The translations under genes and the position numbers were made by a program. A stretch of 64,000 nt of DNA, taken from assembly GCA_020974905.1 (NCBI GenBank), contig CP087563.1, forward strand, positions 1,612,001 to 1,676,000, read 5' to 3'. Under the pieces are notes generated by a model. That model did no database searches and was not told where the DNA came from. It saw only the letters and a program-made list of their open reading frames with translations. Positions 26,770 through 35,209 of the stretch are shown here, piece after piece. Position 1 is the stretch's first letter, and every line of letters starts with the position of its first letter. The DNA is from Planctomycetes bacterium syqfu (GTDB lineage Bacteria > Planctomycetota > Phycisphaerae > Phycisphaerales > Phycisphaeraceae).

Positions 26770-27357
26770 TCAAAACGGCTGGACGCGTTTGCGACTGGTC
26801 ATCCATTCATTGCGGGACTCGATCACCTGGTGATACACCGCAGCGTCTTCCTGGCTAAAGCAACAGAAGGTCACCTGCTGGGGGAAGGGATGGTGGGTAA
26901 GAAAATCATAGACATGGCCAAAGGCAATCTTGGCAGCACGCTCTTTGGGGAAACCATATACACCTGTGCTGATAGCGGGAAACGCCAGGGTCTTGATTTC
27001 ATGCTCCAATGCCAACGTCAAGGATTGGTGATAACACGAAGCGAGCAGCACGTCTTCATGCGTGTTGGACAGACCTGCGGACTCGTCACCATGCCAGACC
27101 GGGCCGACGGTGTGAATGATGTGCTTGATGCCGATTGCTTCCAGATCGAAACCGGGAGTGATTTTTGCAAGACCGGTTGGGCATCCCCCCAATGTCCGAT
27201 TGTGTTCAAGCAGACGTGGGCCGGCAGCACGGTGGATCGCGCCATCGACTCCCCCACCACCGAGTAACGACTCATTGGCAGCATTGACAATCGCATCGAC
27301 AGTCAACTGTGTGATGTCGCCGACACAGATGTGGATTCGATTCAGCAATTCAATCAT
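26770..27357 (-). CDS. Macro-domain protein (probable ADP-ribose hydrolase)
   Basis: This 195-residue protein is a MacroD-type macro domain that likely removes ADP-ribose or deacetylates O-acetyl-ADP-ribose. The binding motifs are clear: [20 protein letters not shown] (res 13-32), [15 protein letters not shown] (33-47), [13 protein letters not shown] (57-69) and [12 protein letters not shown] (near 128-139). The length is that of a stand-alone domain. Its ATG overlaps the stop of the upstream coiled-coil gene (ATGA), so the two are probably translated together. The cellular target is not known. Confidence 0.9.
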   Translation of the reverse strand: MIELLNRIHICVGDITQLTVDAIVNAANESLLGGGGVDGAIHRAAGPRLLEHNRTLGGCPTGLAKITPGFDLEAIGIKHIIHTVGPVWHGDESAGLSNTHEDVLLASCYHQSLTLALEHEIKTLAFPAISTGVYGFPKERAAKIAFGHVYDFLTHHPFPQQVTFCCFSQEDAAVYHQVIESRNEWMTSRKRVQPF

Positions 27358-28172
27358 GACAGTCCTGATTCAGCTTGTCGTAATGCCACCGGCGGATCGA
27401 GAATTTCCTTGAGAATGATCGCTTTGCGTAGTGCGTTGCGATCAAGTTTCATATCTCCCATGATCACAGCAGCACCGCGCGGTTTGGCTTGATCGACATG
27501 AACATCATCGACATGGCGGTGAATGATTTGAAGATCACCATGTTTTTCATGGGAAACCTGACTGGCCCCACGTCCCAATTGGGCCGCTTTCTGACGCAGG
27601 AGTTCTTCGCGTTTTTTGATTTGTGCTTCACGTTGACGAAGCATCTGTTCTTCACGCTGACGGACCTTGGACAGTTCCATCTCGCGTTTACGATTGGATG
27701 CAGCGATGGTCTGAGGATGTTCCTGAGATGAAATCGAATCCTTGGGAGTTACGCTTTGACTGCGCGTGGGTGGTGCCTGGGTGTGGGTGGAAGATTGGGG
27801 ACTTACTGGCTGACTGCTGCGCCCCTGTTGCTGTTGCATCTGACGCAAGGCTTCGGCACGGCGTTCGTAAAGTGTCTTGGCCTGCTGACGTTCGCCAGAC
27901 TGTTGCGGGGTGATGTTGGTGGGTGGCGCGGCCGTCGATTGATGCTGATGTTGTGAGGCGAGTCGCTGCAACTCCGCGCGACGTTTGGCAGCCAACTGTT
28001 CCAGACGCTCAGCACGCGACTGCCCGGATGTGTCACCAGAGGAAGCGGACGCGCCATTTTGCTCATTGGTCTTGTTGATCCCCTTGGCAAGCAGGTTGCC
28101 AATGAAAATCACCAGCGCAATCGAGACGCCGATCACTTCAGCCCACCCTGCTGCCAGTGTCAGTGGTAACAT
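27354..28172 (-). CDS. Membrane-anchored Gln/Arg-rich coiled-coil protein
   Basis: This 272-residue protein has one N-terminal membrane helix (about 5-30) and then a long Gln-, Arg- and Ser-rich region with coiled-coil stretches (about 50-75, 98-115, 160-195, with KRREMELSK and [20 protein letters not shown]-like heptads). The last 45 residues ([22 protein letters not shown]) are more regular, matching the short segment seen at the end of many planctomycete proteins of this kind. I recognise no function. It overlaps the macro-domain gene by 4 nt. Confidence 0.65.
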   Translation of the reverse strand: MLPLTLAAGWAEVIGVSIALVIFIGNLLAKGINKTNEQNGASASSGDTSGQSRAERLEQLAAKRRAELQRLASQHQHQSTAAPPTNITPQQSGERQQAKTLYERRAEALRQMQQQQGRSSQPVSPQSSTHTQAPPTRSQSVTPKDSISSQEHPQTIAASNRKREMELSKVRQREEQMLRQREAQIKKREELLRQKAAQLGRGASQVSHEKHGDLQIIHRHVDDVHVDQAKPRGAAVIMGDMKLDRNALRKAIILKEILDPPVALRQAESGLS

Positions 28173-28206
28173 GCGTCACCTCCGGTGTGAGAAATAAAGT
28201 CCGTCA

Positions 28207-28998
28207 TTATTGTACAACAGGACGCGACAAAAGAATGGGGCGCTGTGAAAAGTCGTGCTCCAGGCGTTCAAACGCCATGCGATACACCGGCCCAAGCACG
28301 TCAGGCGTCATCACGCTCTGCCAATCCCCTGTTGCAACAAATCGTCCCTGGTCCATCAACCAGACTTCGTCAGCATATTGTATCGCCAGGTTCAGATCAT
28401 GAAGCACCACCACGATGGCCAACCCCTGCTCTGCAAGCTTTTGGAGTTGGAGCATCATCTGGTGGGATCGCGACAAATCCATCGCACTAACCGGTTCGTC
28501 GAGCAACATCGCAACCGTCTGCGGGCCAACCTGTGCCATGGCTCGCGCGAGCAGGACACGCTGCTGTTGACCGGCAGAAAGATGGTTAAACGGGCGATGT
28601 CGGATCGGCAATACATCGGTTGCTGCCATCACCTGCTCAACGTGTTGCGGATCAGCCCCCAGCGATAAGCGTCCCATACTCACCACATGTTCGACATCAA
28701 ACCCAAAGCTGCTGGCCGATTGCTGTGGGACGAAACTTAACAATCGAGCACGTTGCCGGGCGTCGAGCATGGCATTGTCCAACTCCCCCAACCGAATCTC
28801 CCCCTGCTGCGGCGAAAGAATCCCGAGCATGAGTTTGAGCAGCGTGGTCTTACCCGTGGCATTGGGACCCAGTAGGACATGAATCTTGCCCGGGTGGACC
28901 TGCACATTGATCCCATTGAGTACCGGCAGCGAATTCTCGTAAGCAAAGCTCAAATCCTTGACAGCCATGACAACAGATTGTGTTTGAGATGTTGTCAT
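28207..28998 (-). CDS. FecE/BtuD-type ABC transporter ATP-binding protein
   Basis: This 263-residue ATPase matches the iron-siderophore/heme/cobalamin importer group. It has Walker A GPNATGKTT (near 44), Q-loop FVPQQSA, signature LSAGQQQR (near 140), Walker B VAMLLDEPVSAMD (near 162) and H-loop VVLHDLNLA (near 198). The Walker A reads NAT where the group usually has NGA/S, still with the essential GKT. No permease or binding protein adjoins it, so it must pair with partners elsewhere or be a leftover. It is the first gene before coiled-coil and macro-domain genes on the same strand. Confidence 0.85.
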   Translation of the reverse strand: MTTSQTQSVVMAVKDLSFAYENSLPVLNGINVQVHPGKIHVLLGPNATGKTTLLKLMLGILSPQQGEIRLGELDNAMLDARQRARLLSFVPQQSASSFGFDVEHVVSMGRLSLGADPQHVEQVMAATDVLPIRHRPFNHLSAGQQQRVLLARAMAQVGPQTVAMLLDEPVSAMDLSRSHQMMLQLQKLAEQGLAIVVVLHDLNLAIQYADEVWLMDQGRFVATGDWQSVMTPDVLGPVYRMAFERLEHDFSQRPILLSRPVVQ

Positions 28999-29291
28999 GA
29001 TGGATTCCAGTTCAAGATCAAATGCCAGTCTACGGTAACTATCTTACCATACAACAGTTCGGCCTGACTCCGCTAAGCTTCCCAACACATGGCGATGAGG
29101 TTAAACCCCGACACTGGCATCAAACCGACGATTCATTCTATATGGATGGGTGTCGAATATAGCAGGAAAAATGTGTCGGATTGAAGGATTGGAGTTGCCA
29201 GAATTTTAAAATTTAGTACAGTTTGCGACCCGAGATTTGGGAAATAGCGCAAAAAACTGTTCTAAGCGCCGTTTTTACAGGCAGCTTGCAC

Positions 29292-29319
29292 TTGACAAAC
29301 GCACGCCTGACAGTAAACT
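29292..29319 (+). promoter_or_regulatory. Candidate rplM-rpsI promoter and leader hairpin
   Basis: TTGACA (29292-29297), a 16-nt spacer and TAAACT (29314-29319) form a strong vegetative promoter 44 nt before rplM. GGCGA (29321-29325) can pair with TCGCC (29337-29341) in the leader, possibly a small regulatory stem. The remaining part of this 364-nt gap shows nothing definite. Confidence 0.5.
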
Positions 29320-29362
29320 TGGCGATTCGACCTTAGTCGCCCTGATAAGAGGCAATACAACG

Positions 29363-29797
29363 ATGAACCGACAGACGTATTTAGCGAAAAATGATGAAGT
29401 GAAGCAGGACTGGTATCATGTCGATGCCACCGACCTTGTGATGGGTCGTTTGTCCGCCAAGCTGGCTACCATTCTCATGGGCAAGCACAAGCCGCAGTAC
29501 ACCCCGCACACCGACACCGGTGACTTCGTGGTGGTGACCAACGCAAGCAAGCTCAAGATCACCGGCTCCAAGGGCGACAGCAAGTTCTTCCGTCGCTTCT
29601 CCGGTTACCCCAGTGGTCAGACGCTCCGCAGCTACACCTGGATGCTGGAAAACCAGCCCGACGTGCTGCTTGAACGTTCTGTCCGTCGCATGCTGCCCAA
29701 GAACAAGCTTGGCCAGAAGATGCTCAAGAAGCTCAAGGTGTATGCAGGTGAAGCCCATCCGCATTCAGCCCAGTCGCCCAAGGCCCTGAGCGTGTGA
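29363..29797 (+). CDS. rplM: 50S ribosomal protein L13
   Basis: This 144-residue protein is ribosomal protein L13 of the large subunit. It shows the family blocks WYHVDATDLVMGRLSAKLA, LMGKHKPQYTPHTDTGD, the G-K-x-x-x-F-F-R-R-F-S-G-Y-P segment and AVRRMLPKN-like VRRMLPKNKLG. Start ATG 29363 gives the usual N-terminus; a longer frame from 29237 runs through the promoter. It is followed by rpsI after 51 nt, the normal bacterial L13-S9 operon. Confidence 0.97.
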   Translation: MNRQTYLAKNDEVKQDWYHVDATDLVMGRLSAKLATILMGKHKPQYTPHTDTGDFVVVTNASKLKITGSKGDSKFFRRFSGYPSGQTLRSYTWMLENQPDVLLERSVRRMLPKNKLGQKMLKKLKVYAGEAHPHSAQSPKALSV

Positions 29798-29848
29798 TCG
29801 TTTTAAACTGATTTTCAAAACAGGCTGATTTGCCAAGGAAATATGCAG

Positions 29849-30319
29849 ATGTCTGAAGAACAGACCACTCCCGTCACCGAAGAAGTCCAAGCCGCACCGG
29901 CGCCCGTTGAATCCATCTCCAAGCCCCAGAAGTTTGGTTACTGGTGGGGAACCGGCCGTCGTAAAGCTGCCGTCGCTCGCGTTCGTATCCGTCCGGGCTC
30001 TGGCAAAATCCAGATCAACAAGCGTGACGTGGATGTGTACTTCACCGAACTGCAGGACCAGAAGGACGTCACCGCCCCGCTGGAAGCCACCAAGACCGAC
30101 GAAAAGATTGATGTCTTCGTCAACGTCAAGGGTGGTGGCATCACCGGTCAAGCCGGTGCCATCAAGATGGGTCTGGCTCGTGCCCTGAAGGATTATGATT
30201 CGGCTCTGGAACCCGTCCTTCGCGAATACAACTTCCTTTCACGTGACTCCCGTAAGGTCGAACGTAAGAAATACGGTCAACCCGGTGCACGTAAGCGCTT
30301 CCAATTCTCCAAGCGTTAA
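29849..30319 (+). CDS. rpsI: 30S ribosomal protein S9
   Basis: This protein of about 156 residues is ribosomal protein S9. The core is WGTGRRKAAVARVRI, GSGKIQINKRDVDVYF, NVKGGGITGQAGAIKMGLARAL and the C-terminal KKYGQPGARKRFQFSKR, whose tail reaches the P-site tRNA. An acidic, Pro/Ala-rich N-terminal extension of about 30 residues precedes the core. ATG 29849 is 8 nt after AAGGAA; the in-frame ATG at 29843 is too close to it. Confidence 0.97.
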   Translation: MSEEQTTPVTEEVQAAPAPVESISKPQKFGYWWGTGRRKAAVARVRIRPGSGKIQINKRDVDVYFTELQDQKDVTAPLEATKTDEKIDVFVNVKGGGITGQAGAIKMGLARALKDYDSALEPVLREYNFLSRDSRKVERKKYGQPGARKRFQFSKR

Positions 30320-30343
30320 CCCCCGGAAGTATCCCCCGGAAGT
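30320..30343 (+). repeat. Tandem CCCCCGGAAGT motif after rpsI stop
   Basis: CCCCCGGAAGT occurs at 30320-30330 and again at 30333-30343, directly after the rpsI TAA. The same motif is in sense orientation at the galE stop (31302-31313), after atpE (55584-55595) and after the lipoprotein gene at 58820. Confidence 0.6.
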
Positions 30344-30398
30344 TGCCCCGGCACACCGGCAGGTTTCCTGGAAAATCTGGGAACACAACGAATATCAA

Positions 30399-30431
30399 AA
30401 CGAGTCGCTCAATTGGGCGACTCGTTTTTTT
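30399..30431 (+). terminator. Terminator of rplM-rpsI operon
   Basis: AACGAGTCGC (30399-30408) pairs perfectly with GCGACTCGTT (30417-30426) around an 8-nt loop and is followed by a T-run to 30431. Confidence 0.92.
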
Positions 30432-30563
30432 GTGCGCGTATCTATGCAGCGTCACTGTGTCACTTGCGTCTACGAGACAACAGCATCACGCAGTGATACA
30501 GCTATTGCGCTGTTTGTGTGATTAGAGCATGTTCAAAATGAATCGCTATGTCGTCTCTGCTTT

Positions 30564-30650
30564 CGTCATTCCCGCGCAGGGACATTATGCACGTGGCATT
30601 CTGTGCGCACGTGCATGTTCCACTGGACTCCCGCCTGCACGGGAGTGACG
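30564..30650. repeat. REPIN-like repeat, copy 2 (left arm altered)
   Basis: The ends CGTCATTCCCGCGCAGG and CTCCCGCCTGCACGGGAGTGACG match the family, but the inner part of the left arm (GGGAATCCAG in other copies) is replaced by unrelated sequence with its own GCACGTG/CACGTGC pairing. It lies between rpsI and the VOC gene. Confidence 0.7.
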
Positions 30651-30703
30651 ATGGATAGAGATTAATGATTTGAGATGTTCTAGCTACAACGCTTGCGATG
30701 CGT

Positions 30704-31072
30704 TTACGCCCCACTCTGTCGGAAATGCCAGCAGACACCTGCGGGGTCTGCGATGTGCATCTCACGGCCCCAGGGGTAATCCGTTGGCTCCTTGATGCGG
30801 ACGCCTGGGAATTGAGCGGGTAAGTCCATTGCAACAAGCTCCGCGTGATAGGCTTCCAGATCATCCACTTCGATGGTGAGCATCTGGTTTTCCTGCCAGT
30901 CTTTGTTCTCGTATTTCTGCAACATGAAATAGGCACCGCCCCACTTCATGCCAGCAATGTCACCCGCATTCCACGACGTCTCAAAGCCGATGGCATTGAA
31001 GAACCGGATTGCAAGATCGAAATCGGGGCCGGAGGGGACAAACGGATACAACACGGTGGCAGTGGTTTTCAT
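30704..31072 (-). CDS. VOC-family (glyoxalase-like) protein
   Basis: This 122-residue protein is a vicinal-oxygen-chelate fold protein: a beta-alpha-beta-beta-beta module with DLAIRFFNAIGFETSWN, then VDDLEAYHAELVAMDL, and GREMHIADPAGVCWHF, where the Asp-Pro-Asp/Ala-Gly end is typical. Relatives include bleomycin-resistance and glyoxalase I proteins, but short VOC proteins have many roles and the reaction is unknown. AAGGAA 6 nt upstream supports ATG at 31072. Confidence 0.85.
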   Translation of the reverse strand: MKTTATVLYPFVPSGPDFDLAIRFFNAIGFETSWNAGDIAGMKWGGAYFMLQKYENKDWQENQMLTIEVDDLEAYHAELVAMDLPAQFPGVRIKEPTDYPWGREMHIADPAGVCWHFRQSGA

Positions 31073-31119
31073 GAGGTGTTCCTTGAGATGTAATACATGT
31101 TCAAGTCGATTGTACCCAC

Positions 31120-31152
31120 AAAAAAACAGGAGACCGTCAGCCGATCTCCTGT
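31120..31152 (-). terminator. Terminator after galE
   Basis: On the minus strand ACAGGAGA (31152-31145) pairs with TCTCCTGT (31133-31126), followed by seven T. It separates galE from the VOC gene. Confidence 0.85.
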
Positions 31153-31299
31153 CTTTGGTTTACTTGCGTTCATTTAAGCACCAGATGTCAATCCGATGCA
31201 AGCGCGGTGTTACCCGCATATCCTGCACCGCATTGACATGCGGTGCTCAACGAATCAACGTGAGGATCTGTATCCACTGCCGGGGTTAAATTCCGAGGA

Positions 31300-32301
31300 T
31301 TAACTTCCGGGGGTGGGATTGTAGCCGCCGGGGTGGTCCTTGAACCATTTCCATGCGGTGGCCACGATGTCATCGAGGTTGGTGTACTTGGGCTCCCAGC
31401 CGGTGGCTTGACGGAGTTTGGTGGCGTTGGCATAAAGCTCTGCCGGATCACCTGCACGGCGCGGGCCGTATTCCACGGGGATGTCCGCGCCGGTAACGCG
31501 TTTACAGGAATCGATGATCTGCTTGACAGAGTAACCGTTGCCGATCCCCAGGTTAAAGAAGTTCTGCTGACCGTCTTCGAGTTTGGCCATGCAGAGCATG
31601 TGTGCGGAGATCAGGTCTTCAACGTGGATATAGTCGCGGATACACGTGCCATCTTCGGTCGGGTAATCGGTGCCGAAGACGGTGACCTTTTCGTTGATCC
31701 CCAGCACGGTGTTGAGGACCACGGGGATGATGTGCGTTTCAGGATCGTGATCTTCACCAATCGAGCCATCGGCTGCACAACCGCAGACGTTGAAGTAACG
31801 CAACGCGGTGAAAGCGAACTTGGGATTGGAGGCGATGTAATCCTTGAGGATATGTTCGACGAGAAGCTTGCTGCGACCGTAGGGATTGATCGGGTCTTGA
31901 TTCATCGTTTCGACAATCGGCATGGCTTCAGGTTGACCGTACGTTGCACAGGTCGAACTGAACACCAGGCGATTGACACCCGCGTTTTTCATCGCGATGA
32001 GCAGACTGGTCGTGCCCCACGTGTTGTTGTCGTAGTACATCAAGGGATCACCGACGGACTCGCCGACGAAAGCATGAGCCGCAAAATGGTAGACCGCTTC
32101 GATGTTGTGTTTTTCCAGGACTTCCTGCACCGCTTGGGTGTCACGGAGGTCGATTTTTTCAAACGGGACATCCGTGGGAACCGCTTCGATGTGGCCACGG
32201 AAGAGGTTGTCCAGAACGACGACGTGGTCGCCGTTTTCCTTGAGTTGCTTGACGCAGTGCGAGCCGATGTAGCCTGCGCCGCCGGTGACGAGTACGTTCA
32301 T
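31300..32301 (-). CDS. galE: UDP-glucose 4-epimerase GalE
   Basis: This 333-residue short-chain dehydrogenase-type epimerase interconverts UDP-glucose and UDP-galactose for surface sugar synthesis and galactose use. It has the NAD-binding motif VTGGAGYIGSHC, the FSSTCATYG block and the catalytic Tyr/Lys in NPYGRSKLLVEHIL (near 145). TEDGTCIRDYIHVEDL and GDPAELYANATKL complete the signature. Its ATG comes one base after the stop of the DedA-like gene, so the two form an operon. The C-terminal PTPGS ends on the CCCCCGGAAGT motif. Confidence 0.95.
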   Translation of the reverse strand: MNVLVTGGAGYIGSHCVKQLKENGDHVVVLDNLFRGHIEAVPTDVPFEKIDLRDTQAVQEVLEKHNIEAVYHFAAHAFVGESVGDPLMYYDNNTWGTTSLLIAMKNAGVNRLVFSSTCATYGQPEAMPIVETMNQDPINPYGRSKLLVEHILKDYIASNPKFAFTALRYFNVCGCAADGSIGEDHDPETHIIPVVLNTVLGINEKVTVFGTDYPTEDGTCIRDYIHVEDLISAHMLCMAKLEDGQQNFFNLGIGNGYSVKQIIDSCKRVTGADIPVEYGPRRAGDPAELYANATKLRQATGWEPKYTNLDDIVATAWKWFKDHPGGYNPTPGS

Positions 32302-32302
32302 A

Positions 32303-32953
32303 TCAATGCATCCACTTCAAAAGAGCAAAACCGCCGATTAACAATAGAGTGAAGATGATACACAAAATATTGAAGTAGCGGTCGATGATAGGGCCGGCTT
32401 TGGGGCCGATGAGCCAAAAAAGTCCAGCCACGAAGTAAAACCGCCCCGCCCTGCCGATGATGCAGGCGAGGGTGAAGATCAGCAGATTCATCTTGGCAAA
32501 ACCTGCTGTAATTGTCAGTAACTTAAACGGGATCGGCGTGAGTGCTGCGATAAAGACATACAAACTACCGCGAACATCAAACTCCTTTGCCAGCGTATCA
32601 ATTCCCTCCTGCGTGATCTTGGGAATCATCAACGCCAGGTCGATCATGGCATAACCGATGTAGTACCCCAGGAACGCACCGAGCACGCTGCCGAGTGTGC
32701 ATACCGTCGCAAACCACATGGACTTTTTGCGATTGCCCATACACAACGGTGCCAGCAGAACATCCGGCGGGATCGGGAAAAAGCTCGACTCCACAAAGCT
32801 CAAGACAAACAGTGCGGTCGTCGAATGTTTGTGATGCGCAAAGGAGAGCACCCAGTCATACAGGCGACGATGAATCGCCCATGCCGGGACCGGCTTGACA
32901 GTCTGAGGTGCATCAACAGCGGCGGTATTGGAGGTGTCATTCACGCGAGGCAT
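32303..32953 (-). CDS. DedA/YqaA-family membrane protein
   Basis: This 216-residue protein has four to five membrane segments and the SNARE-associated (DedA/VTT) pattern: VESSFFPIPPDVLLAPL near 53-69, GSVLGAFLGYYIG, and TPIPFKLLTITAGFA near 138-152. This matches the YqaA branch. DedA proteins act as undecaprenyl-phosphate or phospholipid translocases in several bacteria; that role is inferred. It is directly upstream of galE on the same strand. Confidence 0.85.
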   Translation of the reverse strand: MPRVNDTSNTAAVDAPQTVKPVPAWAIHRRLYDWVLSFAHHKHSTTALFVLSFVESSFFPIPPDVLLAPLCMGNRKKSMWFATVCTLGSVLGAFLGYYIGYAMIDLALMIPKITQEGIDTLAKEFDVRGSLYVFIAALTPIPFKLLTITAGFAKMNLLIFTLACIIGRAGRFYFVAGLFWLIGPKAGPIIDRYFNILCIIFTLLLIGGFALLKWMH

Positions 32954-33009
32954 TATGACGGATCACGGGTTGGATGACAAAACATGGTGACGAGATATAA
33001 ATAAATGTA

Positions 33010-33051
33010 TTGGATGGAACCGACACTGTGTATATACTATGTGTATACACA
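33010..33051 (+). promoter_or_regulatory. Promoter and operator of the toxin-antitoxin pair
   Basis: TTGGAT (33010-33015) and TATACT (33033-33038) are 17 nt apart. A perfect inverted repeat TGTGTATA (33027-33034) / TATACACA (33044-33051) overlaps the -10 box and start point. This is the expected place for binding of the antitoxin as autorepressor. Confidence 0.6.
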
Positions 33052-33063
33052 AGGAGCCGAATA

Positions 33064-33291
33064 ATGATGAAAAATCTGATCAAACATGGAAACAGTCTGG
33101 CATTGGTTATCGACAAACCTATTCTGGACATGCTTCAAATCTCAGCTGACACACCGTTGGAAATTAATACCAATGGTGACGTGCTGATGGTCAGTCCTGT
33201 CAGAGATAAAAAACGTCAAAGTAAAATCAAAGCATCACTAGAGAAAATCAACAACCAATATGCAGACGATTTGAAACGGCTGGCGGAGTGA
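33064..33291 (+). CDS. AbrB/MazE-type antitoxin
   Basis: This 75-residue protein has the SpoVT/AbrB swapped-hairpin start (MKNLIKHGNSLALVIDKPIL) seen in MazE- and Phd-partner antitoxins, and a charged C-terminal tail that should bind the toxin. AAGGAG lies 7 nt before ATG 33064. The TGA overlaps the GTG start of the toxin gene, the usual translational coupling. It probably represses its own promoter via the inverted repeat just upstream. Confidence 0.85.
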   Translation: MMKNLIKHGNSLALVIDKPILDMLQISADTPLEINTNGDVLMVSPVRDKKRQSKIKASLEKINNQYADDLKRLAE

Positions 33292-33680
33292 CGACCGTGC
33301 CAGACTTCCTCCAACTTCCGGACATTCTGCAAATTCATGCAGACCAAATCGAGCGCTATGGTGGCTCACTGGGCGTCAGAGATTCAGGACTTCTCGAATC
33401 AGCTATTGCTCAACCACAAGCAGGTTTTAGCGGTGAGTATCTTCATGATTTTCCTTTCACCATGGCTGCAGCATACATGTTCCACATCGTCCAGAACCAT
33501 CCATTTATCGACGGGAATAAACGTGCTGGTGTTGTTGCCGCATTGCTTTTCCTGGAAATCAATGGTTACAGCATCAATGCGCCACAAGGCAGTCTTTTCG
33601 ATCTGACCATCCTTGTCGCCACCGGCAAAGCGGACAAGTCCGACATTGCTGCGTTTTTCAAGCAGCATCATCTCCAATAA
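33288..33680 (+). CDS. doc: Doc-like Fic-domain toxin
   Basis: This 130-residue protein is a death-on-curing (Doc) toxin. It carries the Fic motif as HPFIDGNKRAG (near 71-81), with the catalytic His and the Asp/Gly-Asn-Lys-Arg anion site; Doc phosphorylates and inactivates elongation factor Tu. The N-terminal GSLGVRDSGLLESAIAQP is also characteristic. It begins with GTG overlapping the antitoxin stop. Pairing Doc with an AbrB-type rather than Phd-type antitoxin is known from other bacteria. All visible key residues are present, so the toxin looks active. Confidence 0.9.
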   Translation: MTTVPDFLQLPDILQIHADQIERYGGSLGVRDSGLLESAIAQPQAGFSGEYLHDFPFTMAAAYMFHIVQNHPFIDGNKRAGVVAALLFLEINGYSINAPQGSLFDLTILVATGKADKSDIAAFFKQHHLQ

Positions 33681-33684
33681 AAAA

Positions 33685-33717
33685 CACGGCAATGATCAAT
33701 CACCATTGCCGTGTCTT
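33685..33717 (+). terminator. Bidirectional terminator between doc and deacetylase
   Basis: CACGGCAATG (33685-33694) pairs with CATTGCCGTG (33703-33712). A-rich sequence lies before it and T-rich after it, so it can serve both convergent genes. Confidence 0.8.
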
Positions 33718-33741
33718 TGCTACATGATGGTCTGTATCAAC

Positions 33742-35175
33742 TCATTGTGCGGAAGCCTGTTTCTCTCTGAGTGTTTGAGCGTATTCCGATGGCAGGACAA
33801 AAGTCGCGCCATGATCGATCAGGAACTCGACAATCCTGGTGAACTGCTCAAAGCTGTAGTCGTCCCACATGACCGGATGGCCTTGCAAAGTAAAATAGTC
33901 ACGATCAGGATACTTCAGGTAACCACGGACAAAACGCTCAAAGTGCGGGCGTCCGACGGAGGCTTCAATGCCAACGCTCCAGACGCGGTCAAGGATGACG
34001 ATCTTGTTGTTACTCTTGGCCATGGTTTCTTTGCCGAGTTTGTCCATGGGTTGAGGATAGATCCATGAAGTCATGTACGGATCTTCGATCATCATGCGAT
34101 GGGTGTTGGCATCCTGTGAGCCATTACCCACACCACCGGGAGGTCCGAAGCTGGTGAAATGAAAGCCAAGGTGTTCGTAGCAGAGCTTCTGGGACTGATC
34201 CAAGCGTGCTTTCTGCTCTTCGAAGGTGCGGTGGTTGAACTCGTTGTATTTCTTGCCATCCTCAGCGACATGGGTTTTGTGATCCCAACCGTGGAACCAG
34301 ATTTCCCAATTGCCTGATTCGTGTTGCTTTTTGACCCACTGGATATATTCAGGTGTCGGATTTTCCAGCGAGTTGGCAAGCATGCCCATGGTGCCTTTGA
34401 CGCCTTTGCTGTTGAGGTAGTCGACCACGCGGGTCCAGCGTGGATGTTGCGCCTTGCCATGCATTTTCAGGTCATCGAGTTTGATGACGATCGACAACGG
34501 CTTTTGGCGTTTGGGGATGTTGTCAAAATCGATCGGCTTGGGTTTGGGTTTGGCGACATAGGCTGCGGGTAAGATGGGTTTGACATCCGCGGGCAAGCCT
34601 GTGATTTGAAAGTCATCCAGGTCCGCATCGATCATGGCGGTGGACCATGTGTGCACCCAAAGCTTAAGCGTCTTGGCATTGTCAGGTGGCGTGACGACCT
34701 TGGTGTACTGCTTCCAATCACTGCCGGACTTTTTGAGTGTCATCGTCGGATACCCGCCTTTGATCGCCGGGTCTTTGACATACCCCTTGCCGTCTTCACC
34801 AGCATACATGACATAGACAGCAGCACCGGTGTTGGCCGTTCGCGCCCAGAATGAAATGGTCACGGGTTCGCCGGGTGTCACCGGTATTGATGCGCTGGTT
34901 GCATTGGAACCGCGTGGCTTGGTGCGGTCATTGGTGATGCGCAGGCCCATCTTGCCGGTGCGTGCAGACTCCGCCAGGACATCCGAATCGCCCTCTCCGA
35001 TGGACCATCCTGTCTTGCCGTCTTCAAATCCGGGGTTGGGCAGTACATTGGCTGTCTCTTCTGCCAATAAACTTTGACTGCCGATCATCAGGCCGAGCAT
35101 CAGCATGATCAGTCCAATGCGTTTGACCTTTGTAAGACAAGTAAGAATCGCCTGCCGATTCAATGACCTATTCAT
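33742..35175 (-). CDS. Secreted polysaccharide deacetylase with carbohydrate-binding module
   Basis: This protein of about 477 residues has a signal peptide (hydrophobic 20-38), a CBM4/9-like jelly-roll (about 45-200, LPNPGFEDGKTGW to DADLDDFQITGL), a Pro/Lys linker and a NodB-like deacetylase domain (about 225-465). The first metal motif is IKLDD (near 233) and the His pair lies in WFHGWDHKTH (near 300); LQGHPVMWDD gives the last His. It should remove acetyl groups from an extracellular polysaccharide. GGAG 6 nt before ATG 35175 sets the start. It follows the pseudopilin gene on the same strand. Confidence 0.8.
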   Translation of the reverse strand: MNRSLNRQAILTCLTKVKRIGLIMLMLGLMIGSQSLLAEETANVLPNPGFEDGKTGWSIGEGDSDVLAESARTGKMGLRITNDRTKPRGSNATSASIPVTPGEPVTISFWARTANTGAAVYVMYAGEDGKGYVKDPAIKGGYPTMTLKKSGSDWKQYTKVVTPPDNAKTLKLWVHTWSTAMIDADLDDFQITGLPADVKPILPAAYVAKPKPKPIDFDNIPKRQKPLSIVIKLDDLKMHGKAQHPRWTRVVDYLNSKGVKGTMGMLANSLENPTPEYIQWVKKQHESGNWEIWFHGWDHKTHVAEDGKKYNEFNHRTFEEQKARLDQSQKLCYEHLGFHFTSFGPPGGVGNGSQDANTHRMMIEDPYMTSWIYPQPMDKLGKETMAKSNNKIVILDRVWSVGIEASVGRPHFERFVRGYLKYPDRDYFTLQGHPVMWDDYSFEQFTRIVEFLIDHGATFVLPSEYAQTLREKQASAQ

Positions 35176-35209
35176 AAAACACTCCATGGGTCAGAAATTA
35201 TTGGTTGAA

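Noticed and set aside
28207-28998. Complete ABC importer operon
   Set aside because: Only the ATPase is present; neighbours are not permease or binding-protein genes.
31333-32352. 339-codon open frame opposite galE
   Set aside because: Shadow of galE, which has full family signatures.
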